Part shown: one piece after another, positions 1-5,115 of the stretch
Layout: every line of letters starts with the position of its first letter
Position numbering within the stretch: position 1 is the first letter of the stretch
Assembly: GCA_030018505.1 (NCBI GenBank)
Contig: JASEHO010000097.1
Coordinates: forward strand, 1-5,955
Direction: 5' to 3'
DNA length: 5,955 nt
Source: a bacterium
GTDB lineage: Bacteria > UBA9089 > UBA9088 > JAGUXG01
Program-made: the position numbers and the translations under genes
The notes under the pieces: model-generated
Database searches by the model: none
What the model saw: only the letters and a program-made list of their open reading frames with translations
Told to the model about the DNA's origin: nothing

Positions 1-329
1 CTTTCTTCATCTACATACCGGGGATGTTTTAAAACCTGTACCTTAAAATTACCTGCTGTTCCTTCTACTGAGACAACCTCTGAATTAGTCAACAACTCAA
101 CATTCAAATTCTCGGCCACATCCACCAGCCTGGGTGCCATGATACACATAGAGCAGTCGTTGGTCGGAAAGGTTTTATCTAATTGTGCCATTTTGCCGCC
201 AATCGCTGGGGAGTCTTCAACCAGATAAACCTTAAACCCAGCCTCGGTTAAATCTAATGATGCCTGCATTCCGGCAATGCCACCGCCAATTACCATCACT
301 GAACCAATTTTTTGTTTTTCAGTATTCAT
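1..329 (-). CDS. hdrA: HdrA-like heterodisulfide reductase subunit A, N-terminal part (runs off left edge)
   Basis: These are the first 109 codons of an HdrA-family iron-sulfur flavoprotein; the rest lies beyond the window. HdrA is the FAD subunit of soluble heterodisulfide reductase-type complexes. It bifurcates electrons in methanogens and serves related electron-transfer complexes in anaerobic bacteria. Seen here: a dinucleotide-binding motif GGGIAG at residues 15-20, an acidic residue ending the second strand (VYLVED), the family motif IGGKMAQLDKTFPTNDCSMC (C59 and C62), and near residues 104-109 the RYVDEE that usually precedes the ferredoxin region. The ATG start has an AGGAG nine bases upstream and matches the usual start of the short HdrA form. 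The bacterial partner (hydrogenase, formate dehydrogenase or other) is not visible. The upstream DNA holds only tiny ORFs, so the gene may begin its own operon. Family assignment is confident; the physiological role is inference. Confidence 0.93.
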   Translation of the reverse strand, partial: MNTEKQKIGSVMVIGGGIAGMQASLDLTEAGFKVYLVEDSPAIGGKMAQLDKTFPTNDCSMCIMAPRLVDVAENLNVELLTNSEVVSVEGTAGNFKVQVLKHPRYVDEE

Positions 330-338
330 ATTCGCTTA

Positions 339-343
339 CTCCT
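339..343 (-). promoter_or_regulatory. Ribosome binding site of hdrA
   Basis: The minus strand reads AGGAG here, with nine bases to the hdrA ATG at 329. This supports that start over any alternative. A TATAAC lies just upstream (349-354), but no -35 box stands at the right distance, so no promoter is called. Confidence 0.7.
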
Positions 344-401
344 AATAGGTTATACTGTTATTGCCAACTCAATCCCTTTGGTTTTAATCTCATATTAATT
401 A

Positions 402-512
402 TCACCTTTTTTGATAAGCCTCAAATCCGTCACCAACCAGATCAAGCGATGCCTGGTAATCGTTCAGGTAACAGGAAACTATCTTTCTAAATATCTCTGG
501 AAGTGAACTCAT
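402..512 (-). CDS. Possible 36-aa small protein, unrecognised
   Basis: This is an ATG-started ORF of 36 codons. The peptide begins MSSLPEIFRK, is mixed and slightly amphipathic, and ends EAYQKR before two stop codons. It has no Cys pair, signal peptide or membrane segment. The start overlaps the stop of the preceding open frame as ATGA, the coupling style used by the right-hand operon. A GGTG seven bases upstream is only a weak ribosome binding site. I do not recognise a family. It may be a real microprotein, a piece of a decayed gene or chance. Confidence 0.2.
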   Translation of the reverse strand: MSSLPEIFRKIVSCYLNDYQASLDLVGDGFEAYQKR

Positions 513-616
513 CCTTTTTCACCAGGGGTTAGAATCTTTTTGAGTCCAGGATATTTTACCACCATCCGCTTAATATCAAGTAAATCCTTTTTCTCTACTT
601 TTCCTTTTTCCCATCC
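509..616 (-). pseudogene. Possible small-gene remnant (35 open codons, frame-disrupted start)
   Basis: The open frame has no standard start at its beginning; the first in-frame ATG is at 565, giving only 18 residues. An ATG at 614 has a good ribosome binding site (GAGGTG, about five bases upstream) but is in another frame and stops after 12 codons. Removing one A near 598-602 would join that start to the long frame. The result would be a lysine-rich 34-residue peptide running through DLLDIKRMVVKYPGLKKILT. This suggests a disrupted small gene, but no homology is recognised and chance is possible. Confidence 0.15.
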
Positions 617-647
617 TTACACCTCTGCTGAACGGTTATCTCCAATT

Positions 648-1119
648 TTATAATGTTTCAAGTAGCCGTTTTACCTCTTCTGCGTCGGATTTGAAATTAA
701 GTTGGATAAAAAGCCTGTAACCTTCTTGTAGGTATTCTTTTGCACGGTCTTTTTTACCTGTATCACGATATAGAAGACCAAGATTTCTAAGAGAGAGCTA
801 AACCTGTTTTATCGCCTATTCTTTTCTGAATCTCTTTACTTTTCTCTCCCCACTTCAGTGCTTCTTGATATTTGCCTTCAGCATAATAGATTCCACCGAT
901 ATTATTGTAAGTCGTGGCTAACCCTGCCAGGTTGCCTATCTTCTCTTTAATCTTCATACTCTTTTCATACCACACGAGCGCTTCTTGATAGTTGCACTGG
1001 GATCCATATCGCAGCCCGATTTCATTATAAAGATTAGCCTCATCTTTTTCTTTATTCATCCTTTTACATGCCTTCACACCTGTTAATAACCATTTTAACC
1101 CCTCCTTTTTATCGAGATA
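648..1119 (-). pseudogene. TPR-repeat protein remnant, 5'-truncated and frameshifted
   Basis: This is a degraded tetratricopeptide-repeat gene. TPRs form helix-pair scaffolds for protein contacts, and no other domain remains to suggest a function. Two full 40-residue repeats are read in one frame: EANLYNEIG to EKIGN, then GLATTYNNIG to KRIGD. These are spaced exactly 120 bases in the DNA; cttcttgata recurs at 861 and 981. That frame stops at 787. A third repeat (RNLGLLYRDTGKKDRAKEYL) and a C-terminal cap ending EEVKRLLETL continue in another frame to a TAA at 648-650. The switch falls in the GAGAGAG tract at 791-797, and one extra CT unit on the coding strand would restore the frame. Upstream of the GTG at 1077 the frame still reads TPR-like sequence (EGLKWLLTGVKACKR) to a stop at 1120-1122, so the true N-terminus is gone. 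A short protein from 1077 to 787 might still be made. Confidence 0.8.
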
Positions 1120-1140
1120 TTAGTGTTCCTACTTAAATCT

Positions 1141-1189
1141 GGTCAAATTTCAAATTTCTAATTTCAAATCTCATTTCTAATTTCCAAAA
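1141..1189. repeat. AT-rich degenerate direct repeat
   Basis: The 12-mer atttctaatttc occurs at 1154-1165 and again at 1173-1184, a 19-base period, embedded in further variants such as caaattt. This intergenic repeat lies where the TPR coding sequence is cut off. It may mark the rearrangement point. No coding function is seen. Confidence 0.6.
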
Positions 1190-1217
1190 GAAATCAGAGG
1201 GAAAAACTTTTGAAAAT

Positions 1218-1227
1218 GAACCGTCCC
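1218..1227. repeat. GAACCGTCCC short repeat (possible REP/RAYT-type half site)
   Basis: The plus strand reads gaaccgtccc; its complement GGGACGGTTC resembles the ggggacaggattc at 1972-1984 on the other side of the glycosylase gene. Similar GGGGAC-based words are, from memory, frequent in REP-type palindromes and next to RAYT transposase genes. No transposase is present in this window. Confidence 0.35.
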
Positions 1228-1236
1228 ATAGATTAG

Positions 1237-1881
1237 TTATCCTGGCATCTTATATAATGGACAGGATTTGCACAGGGGCTGGCTTTTCTTGCAGGTCTCT
1301 TTTCCAAGTCGGACAAAGAGGGCATGGTATTCATTAAAGAGTTTGGCATCCTCTGGGAGATTTTCCATAAATAAGGCTTGGATTTCAGGGTAACCTGCAT
1401 CTTGCGAACAAAGATTATGCCTTTCAAGAATCCTTTTTGTATAAGCATCAACAACAAATATAGCCCTTTCTCCTGCATAAAGAAGGATAGAATCTGCTGT
1501 CTCAGGCCCAATTCCATTTATTCTTAGAAGATCTTCTCTTAAAAGTAGGGTATCTGTCTCAAACATCTTATTGAGACTGCCATCATAAGTAGAGAAGAGG
1601 AAATCAATAAAATGCTTAATCTTTTTTGCCTTTTGATTATAGTAGCCTGATGGTCTGATAAGCTCAGAGAGCCTTTCTATCCCTATATCTCTTAGAGCCT
1701 TCACAGAAAGGAGGTCTTCTCTCTTTAGATTGGCTATTGCTTTTTCAACATTGCTCCAGGAGGTATTTTGGGTAAGTATTGCCCCTATGATTATCTCTAT
1801 CTGGGTTTCGCCTGGCCACCAACCCATAGGACCAAACATAGCGCGCAACTTGTTAAAGATATATAGTAATATTTTAGTCAT
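1237..1881 (-). CDS. Endonuclease III-related HhH-GPD DNA glycosylase
   Basis: A 214-residue HhH-GPD protein resembling the endonuclease III-related group (COG2231), which includes MagIII-like 3-methyladenine glycosylases. It probably excises damaged bases in base excision repair. Seen: GAILTQNTSW (33-42), the conserved GYYNQKAKKIK (79-89), the helix-hairpin-helix with INGIGPETAD (121-130), and the catalytic aspartate D145 in VVDAYTKR. Endonuclease III has its catalytic lysine where this protein has E127, so it is likely monofunctional, without beta-lyase activity. The C-terminus has C197, C204 and C207 in the C-x6-C-x2-C spacing of the 4Fe-4S loop. The fourth cysteine position is P213 and the protein ends at G214, so cluster binding is doubtful. 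The ATG is preceded by an in-frame stop nine bases upstream. An AGGAG lies 16 bases away, too far to be typical. It appears monocistronic. The exact lesion specificity is unknown. Confidence 0.88.
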   Translation of the reverse strand: MTKILLYIFNKLRAMFGPMGWWPGETQIEIIIGAILTQNTSWSNVEKAIANLKREDLLSVKALRDIGIERLSELIRPSGYYNQKAKKIKHFIDFLFSTYDGSLNKMFETDTLLLREDLLRINGIGPETADSILLYAGERAIFVVDAYTKRILERHNLCSQDAGYPEIQALFMENLPEDAKLFNEYHALFVRLGKETCKKSQPLCKSCPLYKMPG

Positions 1882-1922
1882 TTTTTGTTATGTGTAACTC
1901 CTTAGTTGTTGACTAACGGTAG

Positions 1923-1951
1923 GTTATACCCAATGAAAACAGCCTTTACAA
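1923..1951 (-). promoter_or_regulatory. Predicted sigma70-like promoter of the glycosylase gene
   Basis: On the minus strand TTGTAA (1951-1946) and TATAAC (1928-1923) are separated by 17 bases, matching 4/6 and 5/6 of consensus. Transcription would start near 1916, giving a leader of roughly 35 bases before the ATG at 1881. Prediction from sequence only. Confidence 0.5.
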
Positions 1952-1967
1952 AAAAAATAGGGAATAA

Positions 1968-1996
1968 AAGGGGGGACAGGATTCAAGGGGGGACAG
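1968..1996. repeat. Tandem AAGGGGGGACAG pair
   Basis: The 12-mer aaggggggacag occurs at 1968-1979 and 1985-1996, a 17-base period. Runs of six G are striking in this AT-rich spacer. The word type resembles REP/RAYT-associated elements (recollection of the general pattern, not a database match). Function unknown. Confidence 0.6.
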
Positions 1997-2047
1997 TCTT
2001 TCAAGAATTCTAGTATCGCCTTCTTTTCGACGCATCTCCCCCTCTAC

Positions 2048-2061
2048 CCTTGAACCCTTTT
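2048..2061 (-). repeat. Inverted copy of the right-end repeat (AAAAGGGTTCAAGG)
   Basis: The minus strand of this 14-mer is identical to 5917-5930 on the plus strand. The two copies therefore lie inverted on either side of the operon and its promoter. Neighbouring bases (continuing on the minus strand as GTAGAGGGGG) are related to the same degenerate purine-rich repeat. Confidence 0.6.
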
Positions 2062-2151
2062 TAAGCCTAAATTTTTGCCAAGTCTGATTTATTTAGGTAT
2101 ATATAGTATAATATAGAACCTATGGAAGTCAAATTACACAAAAGAAATCTT

Positions 2152-2180
2152 TTGACAAAATACAAATTTTCAAGTATATT
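2152..2180 (+). promoter_or_regulatory. Near-consensus sigma70 promoter of the cmk-plsC operon
   Basis: TTGACA (2152-2157) matches the -35 consensus exactly and is followed after 17 bases by TATATT (2175-2180), 5/6 of the -10 consensus. Transcription would begin near 2187, giving a leader of about 80 bases before the ATG at 2270. A perfect 6-bp inverted repeat, CAAAAG-aaat-CTTTTG (2139-2154), overlaps the -35 box and could be an operator, though it is short. No strong Shine-Dalgarno sequence precedes the first gene. Confidence 0.7.
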
Positions 2181-2269
2181 TTGAGCTTAATGGTAAACTT
2201 TTAGAGTTTATTGACGATTATAACCAAAATAAAAGAGTTAAGTGTTGGCTAACAGTTACGCATTTATAA

Positions 2270-3469
2270 ATGAAAGACTTGGTGGTGGCGATAGATGGTC
2301 CAGCAGGTGCGGGAAAGACGACTGTTTCAAAGATAGTAGCCAATAAATTAGGGATAGATTATTGCGACTCTGGTTCTTGCTATCGGGCAATATGTTATCT
2401 TGCTTTATCCTGCGGGATTGACCCATTCTCTTCAAATCTTCTCTCTCTCCTTTCGGAAAAAGAACTAATTTTAGACTCAGGTAAGGTTTTTGTAGATTCG
2501 CAAGATTTAACCCCTCACCTAAGAGAGCCTGATGTTTCTGCTAATGTCTCTATTGTTGCTGCTAACCCTGAGGTAAGAAGGTATGTCACTAATCTTTTGA
2601 TCTCTCAAAAGAGAAAAAAGGGGTTAGTTATAGAGGGAAGGGATATAGGCACTGCTATTTTTCCAGAAACCCCTTTTAAGTTCTATCTTGATGCCCATAT
2701 TTCTATAAGAAAAGAGCGGAGGCAAGGAGAGGCAATAGAAGAAAGGGATAAGATTGATAGCGAGAGAAAGACCGCACCCCTGATAAGACCAGATGATGCC
2801 TTATTGATTGACACAGAAAACCTTTCAAGCCATGAGGTGGCAGATAGGATTCTTGAAAGGGTAAGATTCATTTTAAGAAAGAATAGGTTTTACTGGGTAG
2901 CCCAAAGAATCGTCGCAAGTTTTTTTAAGATATTTTTTAGATATTCTGTCTTAGGGGCAGAGAATATCCCAAAACAAGGCAGCTTAATAGTTGCCTCAAA
3001 CCATATGAGTTTCCTTGACCCACCTGTAATAGGGGTGGCAATGGAGCTTCATTATTTTGCCAAAGAAGAGCTCTTCTTACTCCCAGTCTTTGGGTGGCTA
3101 ATAAAGAACTTGAATGCCTTTCCTGTTCAGAGAGAAGGGTTTAGCCGTAAGGCTATAGAACAAACAATAAGGATACTTGAAAACTCAGGGAGGGTTCTTA
3201 TATTCCCTGAGGGAACAAGGGGTGTGGGCTTGAGAGAACCAAAGAGGGGAATAGGCTTAATAGCAAGGTTGGCTAATAAGAAGATAAGAACACCAATCCT
3301 TCCTCTTAGGATAAGTGGCACAGAGAAGGCTTTGGCTAGGGGAGCATGGATTATCAAGCCCCACAAGATAAAGGTAGCAATAGGAAGACCAATCCAGCCA
3401 GAGACCTTCTTTAAGAAAAATGATCAGGAGATAGCCAATATGGTGATGGAGGAGATAGCCAAACTATGA
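2270..3469 (+). CDS. cmk-plsC: Fused cytidylate kinase and PlsC-type acyltransferase
   Basis: One 399-residue frame carries two enzymes. Residues 1 to about 205 are CMP/dCMP kinase, which phosphorylates CMP with ATP: P-loop GPAGAGKTT (10-18), CMP-site DSGSCYR (33-39), GRDIGT (123-128), and R159, D163 and R166, corresponding to E. coli R181, D185 and R188. The lid between ERR and RDxxD is about 15 residues shorter than in E. coli. Residues from about 209 are a 1-acylglycerol-3-phosphate acyltransferase: hydrophobic segment 209-229, NHMSFLD (H245 and D250, the HX4D motif), FPVQREG (284-290), FPEGTR (312-317) and PILPLRISG (342-350). It would add the second acyl chain in phosphatidic acid synthesis at the membrane. 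The ATG directly follows a TAA and gives the standard kinase N-terminus; no clear ribosome site is seen. cmk and plsC are often adjacent separate genes next to ispH. Here no stop or start divides them, and both catalytic sets look intact. Confidence 0.93.
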   Translation: MKDLVVAIDGPAGAGKTTVSKIVANKLGIDYCDSGSCYRAICYLALSCGIDPFSSNLLSLLSEKELILDSGKVFVDSQDLTPHLREPDVSANVSIVAANPEVRRYVTNLLISQKRKKGLVIEGRDIGTAIFPETPFKFYLDAHISIRKERRQGEAIEERDKIDSERKTAPLIRPDDALLIDTENLSSHEVADRILERVRFILRKNRFYWVAQRIVASFFKIFFRYSVLGAENIPKQGSLIVASNHMSFLDPPVIGVAMELHYFAKEELFLLPVFGWLIKNLNAFPVQREGFSRKAIEQTIRILENSGRVLIFPEGTRGVGLREPKRGIGLIARLANKKIRTPILPLRISGTEKALARGAWIIKPHKIKVAIGRPIQPETFFKKNDQEIANMVMEEIAKL

Positions 3470-4293
3470 AGATAGAAATAGCCTCAGGTTGTGGGTTTTG
3501 CTCAGGTGTAAAGAGGGCGATAAAGCTGGCTGAAAGCTCTGCAGGTATAGATAAAGAGGTTTATACCTTAGGTCCTATTATCCATAATCTACAGGTTGTC
3601 CAGAGTTTAGAGAAAAAAGGGGTAAGGGCAGTAGATTCTATTGATAAGATTGGACGAGGCACAGTAATCTTTAGATCGCATGGTGTCCAACCAGAGGATT
3701 TCATCAAGGCAAAGGAGAAACACCTAAAGATAGTTGATGGCACCTGTCCAATAGTCTCAAGGGTTCAAAAACTGGCAGAGAAACTTACAGAAGAGGGCTA
3801 CTCTGTGGTGATTGTTGGTGATCCGAATCATCCAGAGGTGGAAGGGATTGTGAGCAGGGCAAAAGATGCTATTGTTGTTCAGAATCCAGATGAGGTAAAG
3901 GCAGTAAGAAAAAAGAGGCTGGGTATAATTGCTCAAACCACACAGACACTCTCTAATCTAAGGGCTGTTACGAGCCAGGCTATGGGAAATGCCTCTGAAA
4001 TTAAGGTCTATAATACTATCTGCAAAGCAGTCTTAGCTTTACAAGAAAGTTCTTGTAAATTAGCCAAAAGGGTTGATATACTTTTAGTTGTTGGAGGGGT
4101 AAGTTCAGCAAATACAAAGAGATTGTTTCTATTGGCTAAGGAGATAAACCCAAACACCTATCATATTGAGGGAAAGGACTACCTAAGATTAGAGTGGTTT
4201 AAGGAAGCAAAAAAGATAGGATTAACAGCTGGAACATCTACCCCTTCATGGGTGATTGATGAAGTGGTAAAAAAAATTATGGAGGTGAATTGA
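3466..4293 (+). CDS. ispH: 4-hydroxy-3-methylbut-2-enyl diphosphate reductase
   Basis: IspH (LytB) is the last MEP-pathway enzyme. It reduces HMBPP to IPP and DMAPP in the cytosol using a 4Fe-4S cluster. Its 275 residues are slightly short for the family but complete. Cluster cysteines are C12 (GFCSGV), C94 (DGTCP) and C186 (NTICKA). Substrate-site residues are H40-N41, H72 (SHG), H122 and E124 (HPEVEG), T158-T159 (QTT), S214 and N216 (SSANTKRL), and the GTSTP motif near 256-260. After C186 the sequence is KAVLALQ, where many homologues have an AT and RQ pattern (recollection), a mild deviation near the active site. The start overlaps the fusion gene's stop as ATGA, with GGAGGAG eleven bases upstream, so translation is probably coupled. 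The last base of its TGA is the first base of the next ATG. Confidence 0.96.
   Translation: MKIEIASGCGFCSGVKRAIKLAESSAGIDKEVYTLGPIIHNLQVVQSLEKKGVRAVDSIDKIGRGTVIFRSHGVQPEDFIKAKEKHLKIVDGTCPIVSRVQKLAEKLTEEGYSVVIVGDPNHPEVEGIVSRAKDAIVVQNPDEVKAVRKKRLGIIAQTTQTLSNLRAVTSQAMGNASEIKVYNTICKAVLALQESSCKLAKRVDILLVVGGVSSANTKRLFLLAKEINPNTYHIEGKDYLRLEWFKEAKKIGLTAGTSTPSWVIDEVVKKIMEVN
4281..4287 (+). promoter_or_regulatory. Strong Shine-Dalgarno for the 54-aa zinc-ribbon gene
   Basis: GGAGGTG lies five bases before the ATG at 4293, inside the 3' end of ispH. It confirms that the tiny gene is translated and fixes its start. Confidence 0.8.
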
Positions 4294-4457
4294 TGATAGA
4301 CAAAGAGCTTTTGGAGATTTTGGCTTGTCCAAAGTGTAAAGGGGAGATTGAGTATCAGAAGGAGGAGGATAAACTTCTCTGTCGTTCTTGTAGGCTCAAG
4401 TATCCCATAAGGGATGATATTCCCATTATGCTTATAGATGAGGCAGAGATAGAGTAA
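4293..4457 (+). CDS. Trm112-like UPF0434 zinc-ribbon protein, 54 aa
   Basis: A small protein of the Trm112/UPF0434 family (E. coli YcaR type). It begins MIDKELLEILACPKC and has two cysteine pairs, C12-C15 and C30-C33, followed by the family's YPIRDDIPIML segment. These pairs would form a zinc ribbon. Eukaryotic and archaeal Trm112 activates several methyltransferases; the bacterial role is poorly defined, so a partner-activating function is inference. The length is typical of the family. The gene overlaps ispH by one base (TGATG), has a strong ribosome binding site, and ends one base before the next ATG, so it is clearly an operon member. Confidence 0.9.
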   Translation: MIDKELLEILACPKCKGEIEYQKEEDKLLCRSCRLKYPIRDDIPIMLIDEAEIE

Positions 4458-4458
4458 A

Positions 4459-5115
4459 ATGAAGAAGATTTTTTTGCTTCTTGCTATATCCTGCCTGGGG
4501 TTTTGTGAAGAGCTTTTATACGATATAAAGATGTTCGGAATAAAGGCAGGAACCCAAAAAATATCGCAGGTTGAGGAAGAAAATGACAAGATACGGCTTA
4601 TATCTGAGACAAAGACGAATAGCTTTTTCTCAAAATTCTATAAGGTTGATGACTATATAGAGGTAATTACAAATAAAAAGGATATTCTTCCAGAATATCT
4701 CCTTCAGAGGATAAACGAGGGAAAGTATCACGGTCTATTTGAGGTAAAATTCAACCAGAGGAAGAAAACAGCCTTAATAACCTCAAATGGAGAAGAAAAG
4801 GAGACGGAGGTACCAGAAAAGACTTACGACATTATCTCTTTGATCTATTACCTACGGAACATCAGCCTCTATCCAGGTTATTCAGAAGTGTTTTGCTTAA
4901 TAACAAAAGGAGAACTAAAGAGAATAACGATTGTGGTGAAAGAAAAAAGCGTAACCATAAAGAAGAAGATATACGATGTTTATGAAGTAGAAGAGGAGAG
5001 GTTGGACCATAGCGAAGGAGGAATAAAGATTTGGTTTGAGAAGGAGAGCAAGGTTCCTCTGATGATTAAGGTGCCAACATCAGCCGGGACAATCACAGCT
5101 ACATTAAAAAGATGA
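4459..5115 (+). CDS. Secreted DUF3108-family protein
   Basis: A 218-residue protein with a signal peptide: Lys-Lys followed by hydrophobic residues 4-15, with likely cleavage near residues 16-18. Cys16 is not in a proper lipobox, so a lipoprotein is unlikely. The body matches the DUF3108 pattern: LLYDIKMFGIKAG near 19-31 (an aromatic then GI-AG), TYDIISLIYYLRN (122-134), and the C-terminal IWFEKESKVPLMIKV with G-TITATL (191-216). The last part resembles the iWl..D..r.P ending of the family. It should lie in the periplasm or envelope. The family has no established enzymatic role, and I assign none. The start is one base after the previous stop with only weak ribosome-site sequence, which suggests coupled translation. 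The stop overlaps tpiA as ATGA. Confidence 0.8.
   Translation: MKKIFLLLAISCLGFCEELLYDIKMFGIKAGTQKISQVEEENDKIRLISETKTNSFFSKFYKVDDYIEVITNKKDILPEYLLQRINEGKYHGLFEVKFNQRKKTALITSNGEEKETEVPEKTYDIISLIYYLRNISLYPGYSEVFCLITKGELKRITIVVKEKSVTIKKKIYDVYEVEEERLDHSEGGIKIWFEKESKVPLMIKVPTSAGTITATLKR

Larger units (their letters stand above)
330..647. other. Gene-poor stretch with tiny minus-strand ORFs
   Basis: This 318-base stretch between hdrA and the TPR remnant contains no gene I recognise. On the minus strand it holds an open frame at 509-616 (35 codons) and a 36-codon ORF at 402-512. The two overlap as ATGA. A further short open stretch precedes hdrA, encoding a peptide ending in ELAITV. No terminator hairpin or tRNA is visible. 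It could be decayed coding sequence, given that the neighbouring TPR gene is broken, or genuine microprotein genes. Confidence 0.5.
1882..2269. other. Divergent intergenic region between glycosylase and cmk-plsC
   Basis: These 388 bases separate two divergent transcription units. They hold the leftward promoter at 1923-1951, a pair of AAGGGGGGACAG repeats (1968-1996), an inverted copy of the right-end repeat (2048-2061), a weaker possible -10 TATAAT at 2107-2112 with poor -35, and the strong rightward promoter at 2152-2180. Open frames here are short. A 20-codon ATG frame at 2122 has no ribosome binding site, and a 37-codon frame ending at 2269 has no start codon. Confidence 0.6.

Noticed and set aside
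257..490. 77-codon plus-strand ORF
   Set aside because: It is antisense to the clear N-terminal coding sequence of hdrA and its leader, has no domain or ribosome binding site, and is a shadow frame.
1070..1108. AAGGAGGGG followed by ATG in the TPR region, looking like a gene start
   Set aside because: That ATG is followed by a stop after eight codons. The purine run instead encodes Lys-Lys-Glu-Gly in the TPR frame, so the match is coincidental.
1233..1517. 94-codon minus-strand ORF overlapping the glycosylase
   Set aside because: It lies in another frame inside the well-supported glycosylase gene and has no recognisable protein features.
2156..2269. 37-codon open frame just before cmk-plsC
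   Set aside because: It has no ATG, GTG or TTG start and lies over and just downstream of the strong promoter, so it is leader sequence, at most a decayed fragment.
4179..4589. 136-codon minus-strand ORF
   Set aside because: It runs antisense to ispH, the zinc-ribbon gene and the DUF3108 gene, all of which have strong motif or ribosome-site support.
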